Program-made: the position numbers and the translations under genes
Shown: in pieces, positions 16,889-27,302 of the stretch
Layout of the letters: each line of letters opens with the position of its first letter
How positions within the stretch are numbered: position 1 is the first letter of the stretch
Assembly (NCBI RefSeq): GCF_000445105.1
Contig: NZ_ATDP01000092.1
Coordinates: 1 to 64,000 of the forward strand
Length of the DNA stretch: 64,000 nucleotides
Source: Sphingobium lactosutens DS20
GTDB lineage: Bacteria > Pseudomonadota > Alphaproteobacteria > Sphingomonadales > Sphingomonadaceae
Reading direction: 5' to 3'
The notes under the pieces: generated by a model
What the model was told of the DNA's origin: nothing
The model's input: the letters and a program-made list of their open reading frames with translations, nothing else
The model's database searches: none

Positions 16889-17554
16889 TCAGTCGTCCTG
16901 ATGATAGCGGCTGAGCTTGCGGATGAAGCCGATCAGGCCGGTCTGGCGGCTGCGCTTCATCCGTTCGGCATGCAGGATGGTCTGGACGCGGCGGAAACAA
17001 TCCTCCGCATCGACATTGCACAGCACATAGTCATAGCCGTCCCAATGCGCGATCTCGCCCGCGGCGCGCGCCATGCGGCCTTCGATCACGTCATTGCTGT
17101 CGGTGGCGCGTCCGCGCAGTCGGCGTTCCAGTTCCTCCATCGACGGCGGCAGGATGAAGATGCGCACGACATCGCCCCCGGCAATCTGGTGCAATTGCTG
17201 CGCGCCCTGCCAGTCGATGTCGAACAAGACGTCCTTGCCCGATTTCAGCATCGCTTCCACCGGTGCGCGTGGCGTGCCGTAGCGCTGGCCGAAGACATGC
17301 GCCCATTCCAGAAACTCATGGTCATTCGCCATGCGCCGGAAATCTTCCAGGTCGACGAAATGATAATCCTTGCCGTCGACTTCGCCCGGCCGCATCGGGC
17401 GGGTCGTCGCCGACACCGACATGGACAGATCCGGCTCGGCCGCCAGCAATTTGCGCGCGATCGTCGATTTGCCCGCGCCAGAGGGCGACGACAGGACGAA
17501 CAGCACGCCGCGGCGCTTGAAATCGGGAATATCTGCTGGGATGGTGTCGGCCAT
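16889..17554 (-). CDS. gmk: Guanylate kinase
   Basis: 221 residues. GMP + ATP gives GDP + ADP. P-loop [17 protein letters not shown] near the N-terminus, then [21 protein letters not shown], the GMP-binding [26 protein letters not shown] and [17 protein letters not shown]. The ATG at 17554 starts a short extension before the kinase core; an upstream start at 17617 adds atypical sequence. It is divergent from the DUF2585 gene with about 50 bp between them. Confidence 0.95.
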   Translation of the reverse strand: MADTIPADIPDFKRRGVLFVLSSPSGAGKSTIARKLLAAEPDLSMSVSATTRPMRPGEVDGKDYHFVDLEDFRRMANDHEFLEWAHVFGQRYGTPRAPVEAMLKSGKDVLFDIDWQGAQQLHQIAGGDVVRIFILPPSMEELERRLRGRATDSNDVIEGRMARAAGEIAHWDGYDYVLCNVDAEDCFRRVQTILHAERMKRSRQTGLIGFIRKLSRYHQDD

Positions 17555-17607
17555 GGCCGCTAGTGGCCGGAAAGACGCATTTTTGCAAGAGGCGGGGGAT
17601 CGGCGGA

Positions 17608-18180
17608 TTGGCGGCATCGCATAAGCGGCGGAACAGGCGCGGTTTCCTGCTGGCAGTCCTGATAGCGGCCATGGCGTTCGGGCTGTTGGTCCTGATGGAC
17701 CGGCCGCTGCTTTGCACCTGCGGCCGGTTGGAATTGTGGCATGGCGCGCTCGACAGCGGGAACAGCCAGCATATCGCCGACTGGTACAGCCTCAGCCACG
17801 TCATCCATGGCTTCCTATTCTATGCACTGACGCGCTGGTTGCTGCGGCGGCAACCCCTCGGCATGCGGCTTGCCCTTGCGGTGGGAATTGAGGCGGCGTG
17901 GGAGATATTGGAAAATTCGCCCGTCATCATCGACCGTTATCGCACCGCGACGATCGCGCTTGGCTATTCGGGCGATTCCATCGTCAATTCGATGAGCGAT
18001 ATTGCGATGATGGCGCTGGGCTTTGTCTTCGCGGCGCGCGCGCCACTGTGGCTGACGGTGGCGCTGGCGATCGGGCTGGAACTATTGGCACTTGTCGTCA
18101 TTCGCGACAATCTGACGCTCAACATCCTGATGCTGACCTGGCCGGTCGAGGCCATTCGCGACTGGCAGGCCGCGCTGTAG
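17608..18180 (+). CDS. DUF2585 / UPF0314 family membrane protein
   Basis: About 190 residues from TTG 17608 (GGCGGGGGAT upstream) or 205 from GTG 17563. The DUF2585 signature is clear: [51 protein letters not shown] and [17 protein letters not shown]. Four to five membrane helices. The family is almost restricted to alphaproteobacteria and has no known function. Confidence 0.88.
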   Translation: MAASHKRRNRRGFLLAVLIAAMAFGLLVLMDRPLLCTCGRLELWHGALDSGNSQHIADWYSLSHVIHGFLFYALTRWLLRRQPLGMRLALAVGIEAAWEILENSPVIIDRYRTATIALGYSGDSIVNSMSDIAMMALGFVFAARAPLWLTVALAIGLELLALVVIRDNLTLNILMLTWPVEAIRDWQAAL

Positions 18181-18186
18181 ACGGGG

Positions 18187-18528
18187 TCAGCGCTGGCTCG
18201 TCTTGCGCGCGCTTTCGATCGGGATGGCCTCGCCGGTGCGGTCGGGCAGCAGTTTCTGCACCTTCTTCGCGTCGGCCGCGCGCTTCGCCTCGAACAGCTT
18301 GCCGGCCATATAGGCGCCCGTCACGAACATCGCGCCGGCGGGATAGCGCAAGATCAACCGCTTTGCCCCTGCGCCCGCGAGCAGGCCGATCACGCCCTTC
18401 TTGCCCGTGTCCGCCGCGACGCGCGCCGCGACCAGCGTGGCGCCGACGCGGGCGGCCTTGCGCAATATCCCCCGCTTCTTGTGCGATTTGGGGGGGACAA
18501 GAGCGGGGGGCGCGGATTTCCTCTTCAT
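18187..18528 (-). CDS. Hypothetical small basic protein
   Basis: 113 residues with a Lys/Arg-rich start, a moderately hydrophobic centre (VGATLVAARVAAD, IGLLAGAGAKRLILRYPAGAMFVTGAYM) and a charged C-terminus. No family recognised. It starts 40 bp after the end of fumC on the same strand, so it may be co-transcribed. Confidence 0.6.
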   Translation of the reverse strand: MKRKSAPPALVPPKSHKKRGILRKAARVGATLVAARVAADTGKKGVIGLLAGAGAKRLILRYPAGAMFVTGAYMAGKLFEAKRAADAKKVQKLLPDRTGEAIPIESARKTSQR

Positions 18529-18568
18529 GAACGATCAATGTATCGCGCGCCGACTGGTTCCGCCAGCA

Positions 18569-19954
<1,386 letters not shown>

Positions 19955-20076
19955 GCGGCGGGACTCCCAATTGAGAACAGATCGCAAAATATGTAGCGAC
20001 ACGCGACGGGATTCCAACCCTTGCCCGCTTCGACCGCTGCGCTATGCACGGGGCCGTCACCAGCGCGGGAGCATAT

Positions 20077-21294
20077 ATGGGTCGGCTTGTCACCATCGTC
20101 CGGGGCGCGGGCATCGCGCTGCTGTTCCTCGTTATCGCGCTGTGCCTGGCGATCACGATCCTGCCGCCCTTTCTGGACCGCATCTATTATGACGGACCGG
20201 TCAGCCGCCATTATGACGGCGCGCATTTCTTCAATCCCGACGGAGAGATAGACACCCCTGCCCCGCCGGGCGTCAGTCGATCGACCTTCATCACCCGCAC
20301 ACTGCTGGGCGACGATGATCGCCCGGCCTGGCCGGAAGCGGTGGCGGTCAAGCCCTCCCGCCCAGCGCCCTTCGCCGCCCCGCGCGGCATGACCGCGACC
20401 TGGGTCGGGCATGCGACGGTGCTGGTGCAGGCGGCGGGCCTCAACATCCTGACCGACCCCATTTGGTCCGACTATGCCAGCCCCTTTCCGCCGCTTGGCC
20501 CCAGGCGTGTGGCGCAGCCGGGCATCCGCTTCGACGACCTGCCCAAGATCGATCTCGTCCTGATCAGCCACAATCATTATGATCATATGGATCTGCCGAC
20601 ACTCAAACGGCTCTGGGCGCGCGACCGACCCAGGATCGTCACCAGCCTGGGCAACGATACGATCCTGAAGCATCAGGGCATCCCGGCGACCGCGCTCGAT
20701 TGGGGCCAGTCGATCAGCGGCGCGGCGCTCAATGGTCTTGCGCCCCAGGCGGTGATCCAGTGCGGCAATTACGAACATTGCCCCGACTATCGCGTCCATG
20801 TGACGCGCAACCATCATTGGGGCAGCCGCTGGGGCAGCGATCGCAACCGTGCGCTGTGGTCGAGCTTCGTGATCGAAACGCGAGCCGGCAACATCTTCTT
20901 TGCCGGCGACACGGGTGCGGGCGACATGGGCTGGCCCATCGAGGCGCGTCGCTATGGCCCGATCCGACTGGCGCTCATCCCGATCGGCGCCTTCCGTTTC
21001 TGGAAGGGGCAGATGCAGTCCGACGCGCATATCGGCCCGCTCCAGGCGGCGGAGGTATTCAAACGGCTGGGCGCATCAACCGCCATCCCGATTCACTGGG
21101 GCACGTTCCGCCTGTCCTATGAAGGGTGGAACACGCCGCCCCGGATGCTGCAACTGGCGCTGGGCTGCGCGGGCATCCCGGTTGACCGCTTTGCGCCGCT
21201 GCGCATCGGCCAGGCCCGGCCCATCCCGACCATCAGCCCGGTGCCATCCGTTCCCCGCCGCTGCGACGAACGCGCAATCCGGGCGCTGGAATAG
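20077..21294 (+). CDS. MBL-fold metallohydrolase (NAPE-PLD/UlaG-like), membrane-anchored
   Basis: 405 residues. The N-terminus is a membrane helix (GAGIALLFLVIALCLAITIL). The metallo-beta-lactamase fold follows: TWVGHATVLVQAAGLNILTD, SHNHYDHMDLPTL (HxHxDH), HHWGSRWGSDRNRALWSSFV, FFAGDTGAG and IPIHWGTFRLS. This layout is COG2220, containing NAPE-hydrolysing phospholipase D homologues; bacterial substrates are mostly unknown. Start ATG 20077 has GGGAG upstream; an earlier ATG at 20044 is possible. Confidence 0.88.
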   Translation: MGRLVTIVRGAGIALLFLVIALCLAITILPPFLDRIYYDGPVSRHYDGAHFFNPDGEIDTPAPPGVSRSTFITRTLLGDDDRPAWPEAVAVKPSRPAPFAAPRGMTATWVGHATVLVQAAGLNILTDPIWSDYASPFPPLGPRRVAQPGIRFDDLPKIDLVLISHNHYDHMDLPTLKRLWARDRPRIVTSLGNDTILKHQGIPATALDWGQSISGAALNGLAPQAVIQCGNYEHCPDYRVHVTRNHHWGSRWGSDRNRALWSSFVIETRAGNIFFAGDTGAGDMGWPIEARRYGPIRLALIPIGAFRFWKGQMQSDAHIGPLQAAEVFKRLGASTAIPIHWGTFRLSYEGWNTPPRMLQLALGCAGIPVDRFAPLRIGQARPIPTISPVPSVPRRCDERAIRALE

Positions 21295-21354
21295 CGACGC
21301 GGCCGCAGGTCGCGCGCCGTCGCCTGTCTGGCATAACAATGCTGAAAGAAATGA

Positions 21355-21441
21355 TGGTGCGGTCGAGAAGACTCGAACTTCCACGGCCTTTCGGCCACAA
21401 CGACCTCAACGTTGCGCGTCTACCAATTCCGCCACGACCGC
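21355..21441 (-). tRNA. tRNA-Leu (GAG)
   Basis: Minus-strand GCGGTCG pairs with CGACCGC in the acceptor stem, followed by A and encoded CCA. D-arm TGGTAGACGC, anticodon loop TTGAGGT (anticodon GAG), long variable arm and GTTCGAGTC T-loop are all visible. 87 nt. Confidence 0.96.
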
Positions 21442-21595
21442 ACATCAACAGGGAAACCGGCGGGGCCGGTGCCTTGGTAGGAGGCGGCCCTTAGCAAAGG
21501 CTTTTGGGCCATGCAACAAGTGATGTGCGTCTGCGTTAGCTTTGTCGTGGGAAACGAGGATGGATCCGCCAGCAGGGCGGAAGGGAGCGGACGAC

Positions 21596-22159
21596 ATGCG
21601 ATTATGGATGCTGTCTGGCGGCACGGTGGCCGCTGCTGCGGCCATGGGCCTGACGCTGGGAAGCTACGCCATCAGCCCCCAGAGATCACCGCTGGACCAG
21701 CCGTACGAAGAGCCGATCAGCTCCGATTTCGCCGCCGCCCCGGCCGCGATGCCCGATCCTGGCCCCCAGGTCATCCACTGCACTGGCTGTGGCCCGACGC
21801 TGGCGGATCGCCGCTATGCCGCCGACATGGCGGGCTATGACAGCTATGCCATGATCGACGGCGGCAGCAGCGACCCGGTCGTGCGGGATTATATGGCGCA
21901 GGAGTATGACGCGCCGAACTATGCCATGCACGCGCAAGACAGCACGGACGACGGAACTGCGATGAATACGGCCCCGATCCCGGCCATCCATCAGTTGCCG
22001 CCCAATGTCGTGCGCTTCGCCGATAGTCCGTCAGCCGCCGAACGCGCCGCACCGCCAGTAGCGCAGCGCGTCGCGATGGGCGAAGCGCCAATACCGGCCG
22101 CTTCGCCGCGATCCGCCGTGGTCCAGCCCGTCAGGACCCAGACTGCCAGCGCCTATTGA
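21596..22159 (+). CDS. Hypothetical exported protein
   Basis: 187 residues starting at ATG 21596 with AAGGGAG upstream. The N-terminus (LWMLSGGTVAAAAAMGLTLG) is a signal or anchor helix. The rest is low-complexity, rich in Pro, Ala and Asp, with one striking segment IHCTGCGPTLADRRYAADM containing a CxxC pair. No family recognised. Convergent with gltB, 26 bp away. Confidence 0.65.
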   Translation: MRLWMLSGGTVAAAAAMGLTLGSYAISPQRSPLDQPYEEPISSDFAAAPAAMPDPGPQVIHCTGCGPTLADRRYAADMAGYDSYAMIDGGSSDPVVRDYMAQEYDAPNYAMHAQDSTDDGTAMNTAPIPAIHQLPPNVVRFADSPSAAERAAPPVAQRVAMGEAPIPAASPRSAVVQPVRTQTASAY

Positions 22160-22185
22160 TCCCCTGCCGCCAAGCGGTCAGCAGA

Positions 22186-25100
22186 TTATTCGGCCGCCAC
22201 CGTTTGCGCCGGTGCGTCGCTCAGCGGATGCGTGAGGCGGTTCACCATTTCCTTGGGGCAGACCTGCCAGAAATAGCGCCGCCAGCGATCCCAATCATCC
22301 AATATGGTGTTGGACCAGCGGCTGTCCGTCGCCACCGCATGTTCGGCGATCAGCGCCTTCAACTGCGCTTCCCAATGGGCGCTTTCCAGCCGCTGCCAGA
22401 TGATGCTTTCGGGATTGGCGCGCGAGGGGAAGCGGCCGTCCTCGTCCAGGATGAACGCCATGCCGCCCGTCATGCCGGCCCCGAAATTGGCGCCGGTTTC
22501 CCCCAGGATCACGGCCGTGCCGCCGGTCATATATTCGCAGCCATTGGCGCCACAGCCCTCGACCACGACCTGTGCGCCCGAATTGCGGACGGCAAAACGC
22601 TCGCCCGCCTGCCCCGCCGCGAACAGCTTGCCGCTGGTCGCGCCGTAGAGGACGGTATTGCCGATGATGGTGTTGTCCTTGGACGATAGCGGCGAGGATA
22701 CGGTCGTGCGCACCTTGATGATGCCGCCCGACAGCCCCTTGCCGACATAGTCGTTGGCGTCGCCGAAGACTTCGAGCGTAATGCCCTTGCACAGGAAGGC
22801 GCCCAGCGACTGGCCGGCGCTGCCGCGCAGCCGGACGGTCAGATGCCCGTCGGCCAACGCCGACATGCCGAACTTCTCGGTGATGCGGGCAGACAGGCGG
22901 GTGCCGACCGCGCGATGCGTGTTGCGCACCGTGTAGGTCAGCTGCATCTTTTCGCCGCGTTCGAACACGGCGCGCGCATCCCTCATCATCTGCGCATCAA
23001 GGCTGTCGGGCACTTCGTTGCGCCATGCGTCGAGCGAGAAGCGGCGCTGCTCGTCGGGCGCATCGACCTTGGCCAGGATCGGGTTGAGATCGAGATCGTC
23101 GAGATGCTCTGCGCCGCGATTGACCTGCTTGAGCAATTCGGTGCGCCCGATCACCTCGTCCAGGCTGCGGAAGCCCAGCCGCGCGAGGATTTCACGCACT
23201 TCCTCGGCGATGAAGGTCATGAGGTTGATGACCTTTTCCGGCGTGCCGGTGAATTTCTGGCGCAGCTTTTCATCCTGCACGCACACGCCCACCGGGCAGG
23301 TGTTGCTGTGGCACTGCCGGACCATGATGCAACCCATGGCGACGAGGCTGAGCGTGCCGATGCCGAACTCCTCCGCGCCCAGGATCGCGGCGATGACGAT
23401 GTCGCGCCCGGTCTTGAGCCCGCCATCGGTGCGCAGCTTCACCCGATGCCTCAGGCCGTTGAGGGTCAGCACCTGATTGGCCTCCGACAGGCCCATTTCC
23501 CAAGGCGTGCCGGCATATTTGATGCTGGTCTGGGGCGAAGCACCGGTGCCGCCGACATGGCCCGCGACCAAGATGACGTCGGCATGCGCCTTCGCCACGC
23601 CCGCCGCCACCGTGCCGATGCCCGCCTGGCTCACCAGCTTGACGCAGACCCGCGCGCGCGGGTTGATCATTTTGCAGTCGTAGATGAGCTGCGCCAGATC
23701 CTCGATCGAATAAATGTCATGATGCGGCGGCGGCGAAATCAGCGTCACGCCGGGCGTCGAATGGCGCAGCTTCGCGATGAATTCCGTCACCTTGAAACCG
23801 GGCAGCTGGCCGCCTTCGCCGGGCTTTGCCCCCTGCGCCACCTTGATCTCGATCTCTTCGGCGCTGCCCAGATATTCGGCATGGACGCCAAAGCGGCCCG
23901 ACGCGATCTGCTTGATGACGCTATTGGCGTTGTCGCCATTTTCGTAAGGGGTGAAGCGATTGGCGTCCTCGCCGCCCTCGCCCGACACCGCCTTGGCGCC
24001 GATGCGGTTCATCGCGATCGCCAGCGTCTCATGCGCTTCGGGTGACAAGGCGCCCAGGCTCATGCCCGGCGTCACGAAGCGCTTGCGGATTTCGGTAGTC
24101 GCTTCCACCTCGTCGATCGGCACGGCTTCGCGCGCGAAGTTGAATTCCATCAGGTCGCGCAGATAGACCGGCGGCAAGTCACGCACGCCGCGCGAAAATT
24201 GCAGATAGGTCGAATAGCTGTCGGTCCCGACCGCGGTTTGCAGCAGGTGCATCAGCTGCGCGGAATAGGCATGGCTTTCGCCGCCATTACGCTGGCGGTA
24301 GAAGCCGCCGACCGGCAGGCGCACGACCGCCGCGTCATAGGCCGCCTGATGCCGCAGCATCGCGCTATAGTGCAGCGACTGATAGCCTTCGCCCGAAATC
24401 TTGGCCGGCATGCCGGGGAACAGGTCATTGACCAGCGCGCGCGATAGGCCGACCGCTTCGAAATTATAGCCGCCGCGATAGGAGCTGATGACCGCAATGC
24501 CCATCTTGGACATGATCTTGAGCAGACCTTCGTTGATCGCGGTGCGATAGCGTTCGACGCACTGGTCGAAGCTCAGGTCGCCGAACAGGCCGCGCGCATG
24601 GCGATCGGCGATGCTCGCTTCGGCCAGATAGGCGTTCACCGTGGTCGCGCCCACCCCGATCAGCACCGCATAATAATGGGTGTCGATCGCTTCGGCGCAG
24701 CGCACGTTGATCGACGCGTAGCTGCGCAGCCCCTTGCGCACCAGATGGGTGTGGACGGCGGCGGCCGCCAATATGCCCTGGATGGCGATGCGGGTTTCGC
24801 TGACATGCTCGTCGGTCAGGAAAATCTCGGTCCGCCCTTCGCGCACCGCCTGCTCGGCCTCCTGCCGGATGCGGGCGATCGCGGCGCGCAGCTGTTCCTG
24901 CCCGCCTTCGGCCGGGAAGGTGCAGTCGATTTCCGCGACCGCCGCGCCGAAATTGGCTTTCAGCCGCGCCCATTCCGCGCTGGTGACGACCGGCGATTCC
25001 AGCACCAGCACATGGCTGTTCTGCGCGCCTTCCTCCAATATGTTGTGCAGGTTGGAAAAGCGCGTCTTGAGGCTCATCACATGCCGTTCGCGCAACGGGT

Positions 25101-26703
25101 CGATCGGCGGATTGGTGACCTGGCTGAAATTCTGGCGGAAGAAATGGCTGATCGTGCGGGGCTTGTCGGAAATGACCGCCAGCGGCGTATCATCGCCCAT
25201 CGATCCGATCGCTTCCTTCGCATCCTCGACCATCGGGCTGAGGATCAGCTCCATATCCTCCAGCGTCAGGTTGGCCGCGACCTGCCGGCGGGTCAGCTCC
25301 GCCTTGTCCCAGGCCGGCAGCGCGCTGGGCGCGTCGCCCAGATCATCGACGGTCAGAAAGTCCTTGATCAGCTCGCCATAGGGCCGCTCGCCCGCAATCT
25401 GGTCCTTGATCGCGCGATCGTCGTATATTTCGCCTTCCTGCAAGTCGACCGCGATCATCTGGCCCGGACCCATGCGGCCCTTGCGCACGATGGTGGTTTC
25501 GGGAACCACGACCATGCCGGTTTCCGATCCCACGATCAGCAGATTGTCGCCGGTCAGCGTGTAGCGCAGCGGCCGCAGCGCGTTGCGATCGACGCCGGCC
25601 ACGACCCAGCGCCCGTCGGTCATCGCGAGCGCGGCCGGGCCATCCCACGGCTCCATTACGGAGGCGAGATATTCATACATGTCGGCATGCGCCTTGGGCA
25701 GTTCGGCATTGTCGCCCTGCCAGGCTTCGGGAACCAGCATCAGCTTGGCCGTGGGCGCGTCGCGGCCTGAGCGGCAGATCGCCTCGAACACGGCGTCGAG
25801 CGCGGCGGTGTCGGACGCGCCCGCCGGGATGACCGGCTTGATATCCTCCGACTGCTCGCCAAAGGCGAGGCTCGCCATCTTGATCTCGTGGCTCTTCATC
25901 CAGTTCTTGTTGCCGCGGATCGTGTTGATCTCGCCATTATGGGCGAGCGTGCGGAACGGCTGGGCCAGCCACCATTGCGGGAAGGTGTTGGTCGAATAGC
26001 GTTGATGGAAGATCGCGACGCGGCTTTCGAACCGCTCGTCCTGCAGGTCGGGGTAGAAGACCGACAGCGATTCCGCGAGGAACAGCCCCTTGTAGATGAT
26101 CGACCGGCAGGACAGGGAGCAGATGTAGAAATCCTGAATCTGCGCCGCGATCACCTTGCGCTCGATCCGGCGGCGGATGAGGTAGAGGTCCTTTTCGAAC
26201 TCGGCGACGTCGCGTTCCTCGGGCATTGGCCCGGCGATCATGATCTGCTCGATTTCCGGGCGCGTGCGCTGCGCCTTTTCACCGATGACCGACACGTCGA
26301 CCGGCACCTGACGCCAGCCATAGATGGTGTAGCCCGCCTCGATGATCTCGCTTTCGACGATGGTGCGGCAGGTTTCCTGGGCGCTGAGGTCGGTGCGCGG
26401 CAGGAAGATCATGCCGACCGCCAGGCGATTGGGCAGCGGCTTGTGCCCGCCATCGGCGATCGCGTCGTCGAAGAAGCGCACCGGCAGGTCGACATGGATG
26501 CCCGCGCCGTCGCCAGTCTTGCCGTCCGCGTCGACCGCGCCGCGATGCCATACGGCTTTCAGTGCATCGATCGCGCTCGACACCACGCGCCGCGACGGCT
26601 TGCCATCAGTCGCCGCGACCAGGCCTACGCCACAGGCGTCGGATTCGAGATCAGGGTGATACATGCCGACTTCGGCGATGCGGAGACGTTCACGTTCATT
26701 CAT
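22186..26703 (-). CDS. gltB: Glutamate synthase (NADPH) large subunit
   Basis: 1505 residues. Converts glutamine + 2-oxoglutarate to two glutamates. The class II amidotransferase domain opens after a short propeptide at DACGVGLVAATDG (Cys nucleophile). Then come a central domain, the FMN synthase domain (SGEGGEDANRF, GAKPGEGGQLPGFKV, SPPPHHDIYSIEDLAQLIYD, LVAGHVGGTGASPQTS, CHSNTCPVGVCVQD with iron-sulfur Cys) and the GXGXG beta-helix (GCGANGCEYMTGG). The ATG at 26703 shares its A with the stop of the DUF2059 gene, so translation is probably coupled. Confidence 0.97.
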   Translation of the reverse strand: MNERERLRIAEVGMYHPDLESDACGVGLVAATDGKPSRRVVSSAIDALKAVWHRGAVDADGKTGDGAGIHVDLPVRFFDDAIADGGHKPLPNRLAVGMIFLPRTDLSAQETCRTIVESEIIEAGYTIYGWRQVPVDVSVIGEKAQRTRPEIEQIMIAGPMPEERDVAEFEKDLYLIRRRIERKVIAAQIQDFYICSLSCRSIIYKGLFLAESLSVFYPDLQDERFESRVAIFHQRYSTNTFPQWWLAQPFRTLAHNGEINTIRGNKNWMKSHEIKMASLAFGEQSEDIKPVIPAGASDTAALDAVFEAICRSGRDAPTAKLMLVPEAWQGDNAELPKAHADMYEYLASVMEPWDGPAALAMTDGRWVVAGVDRNALRPLRYTLTGDNLLIVGSETGMVVVPETTIVRKGRMGPGQMIAVDLQEGEIYDDRAIKDQIAGERPYGELIKDFLTVDDLGDAPSALPAWDKAELTRRQVAANLTLEDMELILSPMVEDAKEAIGSMGDDTPLAVISDKPRTISHFFRQNFSQVTNPPIDPLRERHVMSLKTRFSNLHNILEEGAQNSHVLVLESPVVTSAEWARLKANFGAAVAEIDCTFPAEGGQEQLRAAIARIRQEAEQAVREGRTEIFLTDEHVSETRIAIQGILAAAAVHTHLVRKGLRSYASINVRCAEAIDTHYYAVLIGVGATTVNAYLAEASIADRHARGLFGDLSFDQCVERYRTAINEGLLKIMSKMGIAVISSYRGGYNFEAVGLSRALVNDLFPGMPAKISGEGYQSLHYSAMLRHQAAYDAAVVRLPVGGFYRQRNGGESHAYSAQLMHLLQTAVGTDSYSTYLQFSRGVRDLPPVYLRDLMEFNFAREAVPIDEVEATTEIRKRFVTPGMSLGALSPEAHETLAIAMNRIGAKAVSGEGGEDANRFTPYENGDNANSVIKQIASGRFGVHAEYLGSAEEIEIKVAQGAKPGEGGQLPGFKVTEFIAKLRHSTPGVTLISPPPHHDIYSIEDLAQLIYDCKMINPRARVCVKLVSQAGIGTVAAGVAKAHADVILVAGHVGGTGASPQTSIKYAGTPWEMGLSEANQVLTLNGLRHRVKLRTDGGLKTGRDIVIAAILGAEEFGIGTLSLVAMGCIMVRQCHSNTCPVGVCVQDEKLRQKFTGTPEKVINLMTFIAEEVREILARLGFRSLDEVIGRTELLKQVNRGAEHLDDLDLNPILAKVDAPDEQRRFSLDAWRNEVPDSLDAQMMRDARAVFERGEKMQLTYTVRNTHRAVGTRLSARITEKFGMSALADGHLTVRLRGSAGQSLGAFLCKGITLEVFGDANDYVGKGLSGGIIKVRTTVSSPLSSKDNTIIGNTVLYGATSGKLFAAGQAGERFAVRNSGAQVVVEGCGANGCEYMTGGTAVILGETGANFGAGMTGGMAFILDEDGRFPSRANPESIIWQRLESAHWEAQLKALIAEHAVATDSRWSNTILDDWDRWRRYFWQVCPKEMVNRLTHPLSDAPAQTVAAE

Positions 26704-27302
26704 CACAATTTCGCCTTTCCGCCCTGCTCCGGCAGCATTTCCTCAATTGCTCTTTGAAAGCCCTTGCGCCCGGCCTCTTCGCCGGCGACCCGTCCAAACT
26801 GTTCCCCCGCTGCGCCAATCTTTCGCTGCAAGTCGGGCAAAACTTTCAGACTTTTCAGTCCAGCTGGCGACCGATAAAAATCGGCCATCGCCTCTAACTC
26901 GTCCATCGAGAAAACCGCGGCATATTCCCGCGCGGCACTTGCCTTCATGCTGGGATATTGCAGCTTCACCGATTTGGCGAATTCCTCGCTCAAGATGGCA
27001 GTCAGCCGCGCCTGACCACCTTTTCCTTGAGAAATCAGCTTGTCCACCATCGCTTTACTGGCAGGATCCGCTTGCAGAATGCCGATGACGCTTTGAGCAA
27101 ACAACGGATTCAAGGTCTGAAACATGAAATCCAACTGCTGTTCGTAGCCGGTAAGGTCGAGCAGCTTCAAAGCCGCCGAAACCTTCGGGTCCTCAGCGGA
27201 TGCCGTCATCGCTGTTTGAGCAGTCACCAATGGCACGCTGCCAAGAGCAGCGGCGCACAGCACAACGAAGGACATTATGGGGCGGGCGCGCTTATGCCTC
27301 AC
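26703..27302 (-). CDS. DUF2059 domain-containing exported protein
   Basis: About 199 residues from GTG 27302, which overlaps the gltD stop as GTGA and gives a signal peptide with a basic start (RHKRARPIMSFVVLCAAAL, then a VTAQTA cleavage region). An internal ATG at 27275 is the alternative. The DUF2059 pattern is visible: FMFQTLNPLFAQSV, the ILSEEFAKSV segment and FSMDELEAMADFYRSPAGLK. Function unknown. It sits between gltD and gltB, overlapping both by 4 and 1 bases. Confidence 0.85.
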   Translation of the reverse strand: MRHKRARPIMSFVVLCAAALGSVPLVTAQTAMTASAEDPKVSAALKLLDLTGYEQQLDFMFQTLNPLFAQSVIGILQADPASKAMVDKLISQGKGGQARLTAILSEEFAKSVKLQYPSMKASAAREYAAVFSMDELEAMADFYRSPAGLKSLKVLPDLQRKIGAAGEQFGRVAGEEAGRKGFQRAIEEMLPEQGGKAKL

